Shown: positions 1 through 5,314, numbered from the stretch's first letter. The stretch: 5,314 nucleotides of DNA from TMED108 sp964386795 (GCA_964386795.1 CAYLUE010000080.1:1-5314), one strand, 5' to 3'. Notes: generated by a model not told the origin, from the sequence alone. Numbers and translations are program-made.

Positions 1-105
1 CGGGCTTTTTAGCTGCGGGTTTCTTTGCTGCGGGCTTTTTAGCTGCAGGTTTCTTAGCTGCAGGTTTTTTAGCTGCAGGTTTCTTTGCTGCGGGTTTTTT
101 AGGTA
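1..105. repeat. 15-bp tandem repeat encoding the KKPAA pentapeptides
   Basis: Seven head-to-tail 15-base units start at 1, 16, 31, 46, 61, 76 and 91, and the last is degenerate at its right end. Units 1 and 3 are identical. The unit is a whole number of codons, so gain or loss of copies keeps the reading frame. The lysine pair is mostly coded AAA-AAG in odd units and AAG-AAA in even units, which gives a 30-base higher-order period. The array continues beyond the left edge. Confidence 0.9.
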
Positions 106-220
106 CTGGAGCAGAAGATTTTTCAGAATTACTTTTGGTCAATGACGCCTTTTTTAATTCCCTTAATCTTTCCTTATTTTTTCTATGCTTTTTAGCAACT
201 AGCTTGTGTTTTTTATTCAT
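1..220 (-). CDS. Lysine/alanine/proline-repeat basic protein, histone H1-like (partial, 3' end beyond window)
   Basis: The reading frame opens with ATG at 218-220 and stays open for 73 codons to the left edge, so the C-terminus is missing. An AAGGA ribosome binding site lies five bases before the ATG, which supports this start. Residues 1-24 are highly basic (MNKKHKLVAKKHRKNKERLR followed by more lysines), and a short Ser-rich linker spans about 26-40. From residue 41 the protein is KKP followed by six perfect AAKKP pentapeptides, running into the edge. Low-complexity K/A/P tails of this kind occur in bacterial histone H1-like and AlgP-like proteins that bind nucleic acid by charge. DNA or RNA binding is therefore likely but inferred, and no folded domain is visible. 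It follows the selenocysteine tRNA by 33 bases with no terminator between them, so the two may share a transcript. A ribosome-associated basic protein is an alternative. Confidence 0.85.
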   Translation of the reverse strand, partial: MNKKHKLVAKKHRKNKERLRELKKASLTKSNSEKSSAPVPKKPAAKKPAAKKPAAKKPAAKKPAAKKPAAKKP

Positions 221-253
221 TCTATTCCTTTATTAAAAATTAATTAAGTTTTG

Positions 254-346
254 CGGGAACGCCTGGGAATTGAACCCAGCTCCTGCTTTATCAGAAGGAC
301 AACGGTGTTGAAGACCGCGAGGGGCACCAGCCACCTAATCATTCCC
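254..346 (-). tRNA. selC: tRNA-Sec (selenocysteine, anticodon TCA)
   Basis: This 93-base RNA would be charged with serine, converted to Sec-tRNA, and read UGA codons with the special elongation factor SelB. It folds in the bacterial 8+5 form of tRNA-Sec. The 8-base acceptor runs from GGGAATGA to GCGTTCCC, with seven pairs (one G·U) and a terminal A·G mismatch, and the discriminator is G. A long D stem (GGTGGC/GCCCCT, one U·C mismatch) closes a 4-base TGGT loop. The anticodon stem GCGGT/ACCGT carries loop CTTCAAC, with TCA at 309-311. A long variable arm follows (CTTCTG/CAGGAG, 6 pairs, loop ATAAAG). The T arm is CTGGG-TTCAATT-CCCAG. The 3' CCA is not encoded (CAA follows), so it must be added by the nucleotidyltransferase. 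The gene sits between the TPR-SPOR gene and the KKPAA gene in the same orientation. No selA, selB or selD is in the window. A suppressor or degraded serine tRNA is less likely given the 8-base acceptor and long D stem. Confidence 0.94.
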
Positions 347-363
347 ATATCTATATAAAAATC

Positions 364-1206
364 CTATTTCGGACTATTTATAACACGGAAATCTAATCCA
401 AATTTAGATTTAACACTTCTACCAATTTTTTCGGCTTCATTTTTAGATTGATATCGAACTATCCGAACTGCATGCAGCCTTTTCCCATTAGAATTAATTT
501 TATGTACTTCAGTAGGAAATCCACTATTCTGAAGCTGTTTTTTTAGACGATTTGCATTATTGTATTTTCCAAAAGCTCCAACTTGTATGACCCAAGGTTT
601 AGTGATTTTTTTTATAGAATTTGTTTTTGTTCGTTTGGCTTTAACGATTTTAATTCTCTCGCTAATCGTATTTAGATCTAAACGGACTAGTTTTGGGTCT
701 CTATTGTCACCAGATATGTCTAGCAAGCCGTATTTATTATAATTAAGACTTGGGTATAGTTTATTTATTAATCGCAGAGAAAACTTTGCTGAATCTTGCT
801 CTCCTGTAGCAATGTACGAATTCACCATTAGGTCCATTGCGCGTTGATGGTGGTCTGCTTTAGGAAATTCTAATATTGCTCGCTTTAGTTGAGTGCTTGC
901 TTGGGAATATAGACCTCTTGCAAATAAATACTCTCCAATTTTCATAGAAGACCTCGCTGCAAAGTCTGAATCTGGATAATTATCTATTAATTTCTGATAT
1001 TGTGATAATGATGAATCACCATCTTTATTTATTAGAGCCTGAACAAAATAAACTCCAGGTTCATCAGGATATCTTGATAGTAAATCCGGTAGGTTTTCCA
1101 TAACCTCTTCATACCTACCTTTTTGAATTAACGTTAAATATAAATTAATATTTTGCGCACCAATCAATGTAAGATTTATAAATAGATAAATAAAAAATTG
1201 CTTCAT
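364..1206 (-). CDS. Secreted TPR protein with C-terminal SPOR domain
   Basis: This 280-residue protein begins with a short hydrophobic signal (about residues 3-17, MKQFFIYLFINLTLIGA) with likely cleavage before QN. It has no cysteine, so it is not a lipoprotein. Residues about 22-152 form tetratricopeptide-like helices with the YP(D/x) pattern seen in BamD/CpoB (YbgF)-type periplasmic proteins (RYPDEP at 45, NYPDSD at 76, KLYPS at 149). A basic linker (about 184-202) leads to a SPOR domain at 204-278, starting PWVIQVGAF and containing AVRIVRY at 246. SPOR domains bind peptidoglycan strands stripped of stem peptides, mostly at division sites, so a periplasmic, wall-associated scaffold is likely; the exact role is unknown. 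Its ATG shares its A with the TAA stop of the LapB-like gene (TAATG), and no strong ribosome binding site is present, which suggests translation by coupling. It ends with TAG, 17 bases before tRNA-Sec. Confidence 0.9.
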   Translation of the reverse strand: MKQFFIYLFINLTLIGAQNINLYLTLIQKGRYEEVMENLPDLLSRYPDEPGVYFVQALINKDGDSSLSQYQKLIDNYPDSDFAARSSMKIGEYLFARGLYSQASTQLKRAILEFPKADHHQRAMDLMVNSYIATGEQDSAKFSLRLINKLYPSLNYNKYGLLDISGDNRDPKLVRLDLNTISERIKIVKAKRTKTNSIKKITKPWVIQVGAFGKYNNANRLKKQLQNSGFPTEVHKINSNGKRLHAVRIVRYQSKNEAEKIGRSVKSKFGLDFRVINSPK

Positions 1207-2252
1207 TATAAATTGCTATCCTGTAATAGATCAAAAATTTTATCAATATTTTTTGAAAGATGCTGATTTTCAGACTCTTTTAAGGAGAGCTTTAATTTCA
1301 TTAAATGTATGAAAATAGAACTTTCATTATTAATCAGAGCCCCATCAATTAAGTTCATTGATTCATTAAACTCCCCCTTTTGCTGAAGGACATTGGCTAG
1401 ATTAACTAAAGCTACAAGATTGGAAGGGTTTTTATTTATAATTCTATTATAAAATTTTTCTACCTCATCAAATTGTCCTAAATCAAAGTATGCAGATTCA
1501 ATTTTAGATAGAACCTTTTCTCCATTATTTGGATTTAGATCAATAAATTTCTCCCAATTTTTAATGGCTTGGCTAAATTGATTATTAGAAGCATATACAT
1601 CTCCTAATTTTAAATAAGGTAAGCCAAATTCTGGCGATGTTTTTATTGCTCTCTTTAGTAACGATATTGCCTCATCAAGCTGATCATTTTTTTGTTTATC
1701 CATAGATTGAAAAACTAAGAACCTTGATAGTTGATCAGGATCTTTTGATGCCTTAATCCTTTGAACTGATTTTGAAAATTGCGCAGCTTCTTTCCACTCG
1801 CTCTGAGTTTCATATATTTCTAATAGGAATTCATTTGCCCACAAATTCTTTTTGTGTGACTTAAGTACAATCTCAGCTTCTTCTTTTGCTCGATTTAAAT
1901 TACCCGACCTATAATAATCTAAAGCTAAAGATTTATGAATTTGCCTAATAATATCTTTAGATAAATTTGGACGCATCGTTAAAGATCGATGGATCTTTAT
2001 TGCTCCTTCTATATTCCCTTCCTCTCTAAGAATATTTCCAATTTGCAAATATGCATCAATGTGATTTGTATCTTGCTTGACTACATCCCTAAGATGCTTA
2101 AGTGCAACTTTGGTATCGCCTTGAATTATCGCATTAAGAGCTTTTGTGTAGATTGACTCGGTTGACTGAATTTGCTTTGGTCGAAAATAATAGATCGCAA
2201 TTAATAGTACAATGGTGAATATAATTGCTATTAAGAGAAAGTAGAAATTCAA
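1206..2252 (-). CDS. LapB (YciM)-like membrane-anchored TPR protein lacking the rubredoxin module
   Basis: This 348-residue protein has one N-terminal membrane segment (about 3-22) followed by some eight TPR-like repeats (about 32-310). The region around residues 38-125 closely follows E. coli LapB in spacing and wording, for example IGNILREEGNIEGAIKIH against LGNLFRSRGEVDRAIRIH (recalled sequence, not a computed alignment). In E. coli, LapB recruits LpxC to the FtsH protease and so limits lipopolysaccharide synthesis. LapB is usually about 390 residues and ends in a four-cysteine rubredoxin-like module. This protein stops about 40 residues earlier and contains no cysteine at all. The preceding gene encodes a LapA-domain protein, the usual partner, which supports the family call. 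The start is TTG, preceded by a strong GGAGAT site; the nearby ATG at 2262 is in another frame. The function may differ from LapB, so no symbol is given. Confidence 0.85.
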   Translation of the reverse strand: MNFYFLLIAIIFTIVLLIAIYYFRPKQIQSTESIYTKALNAIIQGDTKVALKHLRDVVKQDTNHIDAYLQIGNILREEGNIEGAIKIHRSLTMRPNLSKDIIRQIHKSLALDYYRSGNLNRAKEEAEIVLKSHKKNLWANEFLLEIYETQSEWKEAAQFSKSVQRIKASKDPDQLSRFLVFQSMDKQKNDQLDEAISLLKRAIKTSPEFGLPYLKLGDVYASNNQFSQAIKNWEKFIDLNPNNGEKVLSKIESAYFDLGQFDEVEKFYNRIINKNPSNLVALVNLANVLQQKGEFNESMNLIDGALINNESSIFIHLMKLKLSLKESENQHLSKNIDKIFDLLQDSNL

Positions 2253-2254
2253 TA

Positions 2255-2572
2255 TTATTCATCTCCGCTTTCAGAGTCATATATATCTTCATCAATTGAT
2301 GCATTGCGCAACTCATTTAATTCATCAGATAGATTACGATTTTTGTTCTTTAAAGATCTTATTTCAGACTTGCCGGAAAGTATCATCGCTAGAGCCACGC
2401 CATAACCAATCATCATACCAATACCTAAAGCGCCAAGCATTACAACAGAGACCGGCACAGCTTCTTTCTGGTAAAATACTAAATCTACATCAACGGGGTT
2501 TGTGTTTTGCAAAAGAAAATAAAGTATAATTATAACGAGTACTAGTACGGAAAATATTTTTACTAATTTCAT
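2255..2572 (-). CDS. LapA-domain (DUF1049) small inner-membrane protein
   Basis: This 105-residue protein has two predicted membrane segments, about 4-21 and 41-66, separated by the short polar stretch QNTNPVDVDLVFYQKEAVP, which is typical of the LapA/YciS family. The glycine-rich second segment (LGALGIGMMIGYGVA) is also characteristic. A charged coiled-coil-like helix follows (about 68-90), then an acidic tail (IDEDIYDSESGDE). In E. coli, LapA (YciS) is the membrane partner of LapB in the control of lipopolysaccharide assembly. Here the next gene is LapB-like, only two bases away, which supports the same pairing. The ATG overlaps the miaB stop as ATGA, and a GGAG site eight bases upstream (2581-2584) supports the start. 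The length is close to that of E. coli YciS. Family assignment is strong; function in this lineage is inferred. Confidence 0.88.
   Translation of the reverse strand: MKLVKIFSVLVLVIIILYFLLQNTNPVDVDLVFYQKEAVPVSVVMLGALGIGMMIGYGVALAMILSGKSEIRSLKNKNRNLSDELNELRNASIDEDIYDSESGDE
2261..2266 (-). promoter_or_regulatory. Shine-Dalgarno site fixing the TTG start of the LapB-like gene
   Basis: GGAGAT on the minus strand lies inside the last codons of the lapA-like gene, eight bases before TTG at 2250-2252. An ATG overlaps the end of this site, but its frame gives a 43-residue unrelated peptide that soon stops. The TTG frame gives the membrane segment and TPRs. The site therefore decides both frame and start. 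Confidence 0.75.
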
Positions 2573-3903
2573 ATTACAGTCTCCAATTCTTGAATTTTTT
2601 CAGTTTCACCCTGAAGAGTTATGCCAGGGGCAGATTTAATTTTGACGGGCACTATATCTCCAATTTTTTCATTTATCTTATTAAAAATAACCCATTTATT
2701 TGAATCGGTTCTTCCTGCCCACTGCTTTGATGATCTTTTACTTTCTTTTTCAATTAAAACTTTTTCAGTGTTTCCAATATACTTTTTATTTCTAATTACT
2801 GTATGTTCCCGTTGCAGGTTAATTACCTTTTCAAGTCTCGACTGCTTTTCGTATTCAGGCACATGATCTTCAAATTCTGCTGCTTTTGTTCCAGGTCTTG
2901 ATGAATATTTAAAGGTGAACGCTGAGTCAAACATTACCTCACTCATAACTTCAAGTGTTTCATTAAATTTAATTTGATTTTCTCCTGGAAAGCCAACAAT
3001 TATATCTGTTGAGATACCAACATTTGGAAGTTTGCTACGAATAATATGAGAAAGCTCAAGAAACTCCTCCTTAGTATAGGTTCTATTCATACGTTTTAAT
3101 ACTTGATTATTTCCCGCCTGTAGAGGTAAATGAACATAGTTACAAATATTATCATAATTTTTCATAACATCTAATACATCAACTGTCATATCCTTTGGAT
3201 GTGGAGATGTATATCTTATTCTCTTTACGCCATCTAAACTTGCTACAGATTCAAGCAGTTTATAAAATTTTTGACCTTCAAAATTGTATGAATTAACATT
3301 TTGCCCAAGAAGCGTAATTTCAGAAAATCCATTATTTACAGCCAACATAACTTCCTCAATAATGCCTTGAATACTTCTAGATCTTTCTCTTCCTCTAGTA
3401 AATGGAACAATACAAAATGTACAAAACTTATCACAACCTCTCATGATTGAAACCCATGCGTTAACCCCCTCATTCCTACTTGGAAAAAGGTTATCATAAA
3501 CTTCGTATCTAGATAATTTAGTATCCACAATATGGTTATTGTTTTTATTACTTCTATGGTAGAGCATTTCAGGTAATTTTCTATAGGAATCCGGTCCAAG
3601 CACTATATCTACATATGGCTTTGACTCCAAGATATTTTCTTTCAAGTTTTGAGCCATACACCCTAAAACTCCAATAATTGTTGAAGGCTTTTCATTTTTT
3701 ATCTTATGATAATACCCTAACCTAGAATGTACTTTATCCTCAGCATGCTCCCTTATTGCGCAGGTATTAACAAAAATAGCATCAGCATTATTAATATTTT
3801 TTGTTTCAGCATAGCCTGCATCAAGTAGCATCGCAGATACTAATTCAGAATCTGCCACATTCATTTGACATCCATAGGTTTCGATATAATATGATTTCTG
3901 CAT
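2569..3903 (-). CDS. miaB: tRNA-2-methylthio-N6-dimethylallyladenosine synthase MiaB
   Basis: MiaB is a radical-SAM methylthiotransferase that converts i6A37 to ms2i6A37 in tRNAs reading UNN codons. All expected parts are present in 444 residues. The N-terminal UPF0004/MTTase domain has cysteines C12 (ETYGCQMN), C48 (NTCAIRE) and C82 (GCMAQ), which bind the sulfur-donating cluster. The radical-SAM motif CDKFCTFC gives C157, C161 and C164, followed by VPFTRGRERSR. Further family motifs are LLGQNVNSY near 198, HLPLQAGN at 258, RMNRTYT at 271 and YSSRPGTKA at 333. A TRAM RNA-binding domain spans about 373-433 (GRTDSNKWVIF at 397). ETYGCQMNVADSE favours MiaB over MtaB and RimO. The ATG is the first possible start, since an in-frame TAA lies two codons upstream; no Shine-Dalgarno site is visible. 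It appears to open the operon after the terminator-like hairpin of the M23 gene and overlaps lapA by four bases (ATGA). Confidence 0.97.
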   Translation of the reverse strand: MQKSYYIETYGCQMNVADSELVSAMLLDAGYAETKNINNADAIFVNTCAIREHAEDKVHSRLGYYHKIKNEKPSTIIGVLGCMAQNLKENILESKPYVDIVLGPDSYRKLPEMLYHRSNKNNNHIVDTKLSRYEVYDNLFPSRNEGVNAWVSIMRGCDKFCTFCIVPFTRGRERSRSIQGIIEEVMLAVNNGFSEITLLGQNVNSYNFEGQKFYKLLESVASLDGVKRIRYTSPHPKDMTVDVLDVMKNYDNICNYVHLPLQAGNNQVLKRMNRTYTKEEFLELSHIIRSKLPNVGISTDIIVGFPGENQIKFNETLEVMSEVMFDSAFTFKYSSRPGTKAAEFEDHVPEYEKQSRLEKVINLQREHTVIRNKKYIGNTEKVLIEKESKRSSKQWAGRTDSNKWVIFNKINEKIGDIVPVKIKSAPGITLQGETEKIQELETVI

Positions 3904-3938
3904 AGATTAGTTGAAAATTATGAAAAGAAAACTAGAGG

Positions 3939-3961
3939 AAAAAGGCTTACTTCAAGTAGCC
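3939..3961 (-). terminator. Intrinsic terminator overlapping the 3' end of the M23 peptidase gene
   Basis: On the minus strand GGCTACT-TGA-AGTAAGCC forms a 7-pair stem with one bulged A, directly followed by TTTTT. The last codons (Gly-Tyr-Leu-Lys-stop) lie inside the hairpin. The stem is short, so partial read-through into miaB is possible. It is the only terminator-like structure I see in the window and suggests that miaB starts a separate transcription unit or is transcribed at a lower level from upstream. Confidence 0.55.
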
Positions 3962-4885
3962 TGAGAAAAAATAATCTAAAGGATTTTGAGGAGCTCCATA
4001 ATGATGAACTTCATAATGCAGATGAGGGCCAACTGCTCTACCAGTATTTCCGCTAAATGCGATTAAATCACCTCTTTTAACTCTTGTTCCAGATTTGATA
4101 CTAATTTCTGATAGGTGCGCAAACAAAGTTCTATATCCATTAGAATGGTCAATTTTGACTACTTTTCCATAACCGCCTTGGTTTCCCGCATATCTTATTT
4201 TACCATCAGCTGGTGCGTATACCTTTGTTCCGCTATTGACCGCAATATCTTGACCATAGTGAAACCTAGTGTTTCCGTTGAATGGATCTTCTCTATAACC
4301 AAATCCCGAACCAAGATAACCTTTCTGAACAGGCCGTATCGAAGGTACGTATTTCAAATTATCAGAATGATTGCGAACGACTTCATATAGGTTATTATAG
4401 CTATTTAATTCGAGCTTAACTTTTCTTGAAAGTGCATTCACATTCATTTCAATCTCAGTGATTCTGCTAGTAATATCACTTGGAATATCGTCTATTGTAT
4501 TTATTTTAATATCAGTTCCACCTACTCCTAGCCTTCTGACATCTTTATCAATTTGCGGCAAACCAGCATATGTTCTAATAGCCTCATCTTTTTTCTCTAT
4601 AGACCCTACCTCACCTGACACATTATCCAATTGAGACTGTAAGGATATAAGGGTTTCAGATAAATGCTCATAGCTTGATCTCAGGTTATTCATTTTAGTT
4701 TTATATAAAACACCTGTAAGGGCATTAGCTGTAAAGAATAGAATCGTTGAGATAGATAATACTGAAATACCAATAACAATTAATGCGAATTTTCGAGAAA
4801 AATGATAATTGCGTACACCTGTATCTTTTTCAGATACAATTATATAGTTATGATATTTATTAGTATTCTTTTTTGATTGAAACAT
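3947..4885 (-). CDS. Membrane-anchored M23 (LytM-type) peptidoglycan endopeptidase
   Basis: This 312-residue protein has a short cytoplasmic N-terminus, one membrane segment (about 33-56), a helical, probably coiled-coil periplasmic region (about 62-180) and a C-terminal M23 domain (about 188-305). The zinc site looks intact: H209 and D213 in HYGQD, H257 in LFAHLS, and H288/H290 in GPHLHYE. It should therefore be an active enzyme that cuts peptide cross-links in peptidoglycan, unlike EnvC/NlpD-type activators, which lack these residues. The coiled-coil plus M23 layout is common among enzymes for cell elongation, shape or division; the exact bond cut cannot be told from sequence. The ATG at 4885 is preceded only by an A-rich stretch, with no clear Shine-Dalgarno site. 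A 64-base gap separates it from the upstream gene and holds a perfect 6-3-6 inverted repeat. Its stop lies within a terminator-like hairpin. Confidence 0.93.
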   Translation of the reverse strand: MFQSKKNTNKYHNYIIVSEKDTGVRNYHFSRKFALIVIGISVLSISTILFFTANALTGVLYKTKMNNLRSSYEHLSETLISLQSQLDNVSGEVGSIEKKDEAIRTYAGLPQIDKDVRRLGVGGTDIKINTIDDIPSDITSRITEIEMNVNALSRKVKLELNSYNNLYEVVRNHSDNLKYVPSIRPVQKGYLGSGFGYREDPFNGNTRFHYGQDIAVNSGTKVYAPADGKIRYAGNQGGYGKVVKIDHSNGYRTLFAHLSEISIKSGTRVKRGDLIAFSGNTGRAVGPHLHYEVHHYGAPQNPLDYFFSGYLK

Positions 4886-4892
4886 TTTTTCT

Positions 4893-4907
4893 TTGTATAA
4901 AATACAA
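4893..4907. repeat. Short perfect inverted repeat upstream of the M23 gene
   Basis: On the minus strand TTGTAT-TTT-ATACAA is a perfect 6-3-6 inverted repeat ending seven bases before the ATG of the M23 gene, within the 64-base gap 4886-4949. It could be an operator or a weak hairpin near the ribosome landing site. The region is very AT-rich, so chance is a serious alternative. A TAGACA hexamer near 4925-4930 resembles a -35 box, but I find no convincing -10 partner. The rest of the gap shows nothing clear. Confidence 0.35.
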
Positions 4908-4949
4908 TGAATAAATTACGAATATTGTCTAAATACTCAAAAAATTAAA

Positions 4950-5314
4950 TTATTCACTAGTAGTATTATCTATTTCTTCTTTTGAGCCGTTATCTGGTGA
5001 TGGCTCTTCGCTTATTGGCTCTGACGGTAACTCTGAAACTTGAGGCTCTTGCATTGTTTCAGTTTTAATCTCTTTAATTTCATTTTCTTTTTCAATTATT
5101 TGCATATTTAAGCTATCAATCTTCTCTACGTGAGAGAAAAACTCAGTATTACCAGTAAAGTTAGACATATTTGCTTCTTTAGAATGGTTATACACTAATT
5201 TCCCAAGAACCGATATTTCTTTATTCTTATCTCGCTGTAGCTGGTGGACTACTAATTTGATTTTACTTATTTTTGTTAATTCTTCAGTCTTAGCAACAGC
5301 AACCTTACTTACTT
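4950..5314 (-). CDS. Unrecognised coiled-coil protein with acidic tail (partial, 5' end beyond window)
   Basis: The frame is open from the right edge to TAA at 4950-4952, giving 120 visible residues; the start codon lies outside the window. A GTG at 5193-5195 could be taken for a start, but the frame continues upstream without a stop, the upstream residues look protein-like, and no good ribosome site precedes the GTG, so it is internal. Visible residues about 5-38 are helical (AKTEELTKISKIKLVVHQLQ, then RDKNKEISVLGKLVY). This recalls small proteins of about 100 residues with an 'E-x-x-K-I-x-K-L-K-x-x-I-x-x-L…LGxxVY' pattern, whose function is unknown to me. A second short helix (about 68-82, rich in E, K and I) leads to a disordered tail of Pro, Ser, Glu and Asp ending NTTSE. 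There is no membrane segment in the visible part. It lies 64 bases upstream of the M23 gene in the same direction, so a shared role in the envelope is possible but unproven. Confidence 0.75.
   Translation of the reverse strand, partial: VSKVAVAKTEELTKISKIKLVVHQLQRDKNKEISVLGKLVYNHSKEANMSNFTGNTEFFSHVEKIDSLNMQIIEKENEIKEIKTETMQEPQVSELPSEPISEEPSPDNGSKEEIDNTTSE

Noticed and set aside
1..105. CRISPR-like array
   Set aside because: The repeats are 15 bases, directly abutting with no spacers, and fall in frame with a coding sequence.
221..253. Terminator after tRNA-Sec
   Set aside because: The stretch holds only an AT palindrome (TTAATTAA) and a T-run with no GC stem.
254..346. tRNA-Sec as an integration site for a mobile element
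   Set aside because: selC is a known integration site, but there is no integrase, no duplicated tRNA 3' end and no break in gene style on either side.
347..363. TATATA/TATAGA-like hexamer just upstream of tRNA-Sec as a promoter -10 box
   Set aside because: It lies only about five bases from the mature tRNA end, leaving almost no 5' leader, and I find no -35 partner at a suitable distance. AT-rich chance is more likely.
560..742. Plus-strand open frame inside the TPR-SPOR gene, and similar plus-strand frames at 2296-2529, 2621-2866 and 4115-4390
   Set aside because: They are opposite strongly supported genes, show no domain or ribosome binding site, and look like antisense shadows.
2134..2316. 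Minus-strand 60-residue frame across the lapA/lapB-like junction
   Set aside because: It overlaps two real genes in another frame and has no recognisable protein character.
2569..2571. The TGA stop of miaB as a selenocysteine codon, given the nearby tRNA-Sec
   Set aside because: The protein already has its full TRAM domain, the frame hits TAG two codons later, and the TGA is part of an ATGA overlap with lapA. It is an ordinary stop.
5193..5195. GTG as the start of an 81-residue gene
   Set aside because: The same frame is open for 39 more codons to the window edge with protein-like sequence, so the GTG is an internal valine codon.

Overview
This is an AT-rich window (roughly one third G+C by eye) in which every supported gene lies on the minus strand, so transcription runs from base 5314 towards base 1. 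LapA, a LapB-like protein, a SPOR protein and a membrane-anchored M23 peptidase point to a Gram-negative (diderm) bacterium. The AT-rich coding style, short spacers and lysine/alanine/proline-repeat protein resemble uncultivated marine lineages such as Neomarinimicrobiota (SAR406). That placement is an impression only, because no phylogenetic marker was compared.

In transcription order the window holds: (1) the 3' part of an unrecognised small coiled-coil protein with an acidic tail (4950-5314, cut by the right edge); (2) a membrane-anchored M23/LytM-type peptidoglycan endopeptidase with intact metal ligands (3947-4885), whose stop codon sits inside a hairpin plus T-run that looks like an intrinsic terminator; (3) a tightly packed set miaB, lapA-like, lapB-like and a TPR-SPOR secreted protein (364-3903), joined by a 4-base overlap, a 2-base gap and a 1-base overlap; (4) a selenocysteine tRNA gene (254-346) 17 bases after the last stop; (5) the 5' part of a very basic protein made of KKPAA repeats (1-220, cut by the left edge).

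The set combines one tRNA-modification enzyme (MiaB) with proteins likely to act in envelope homeostasis. LapA/LapB control lipopolysaccharide synthesis in proteobacteria, SPOR domains bind denuded septal peptidoglycan, and M23 enzymes cut peptidoglycan cross-links. Joint regulation is inferred from spacing only.

I see no clear evidence of an undescribed system. The observations most worth following are the selenocysteine tRNA, which implies UGA recoding elsewhere in this genome, its unusual position 38 and acceptor base, and a LapB-like protein with no rubredoxin-type metal-binding module and no cysteine at all. No stretch over 300 bases lacks a gene; the longest non-coding gap is 64 bases.
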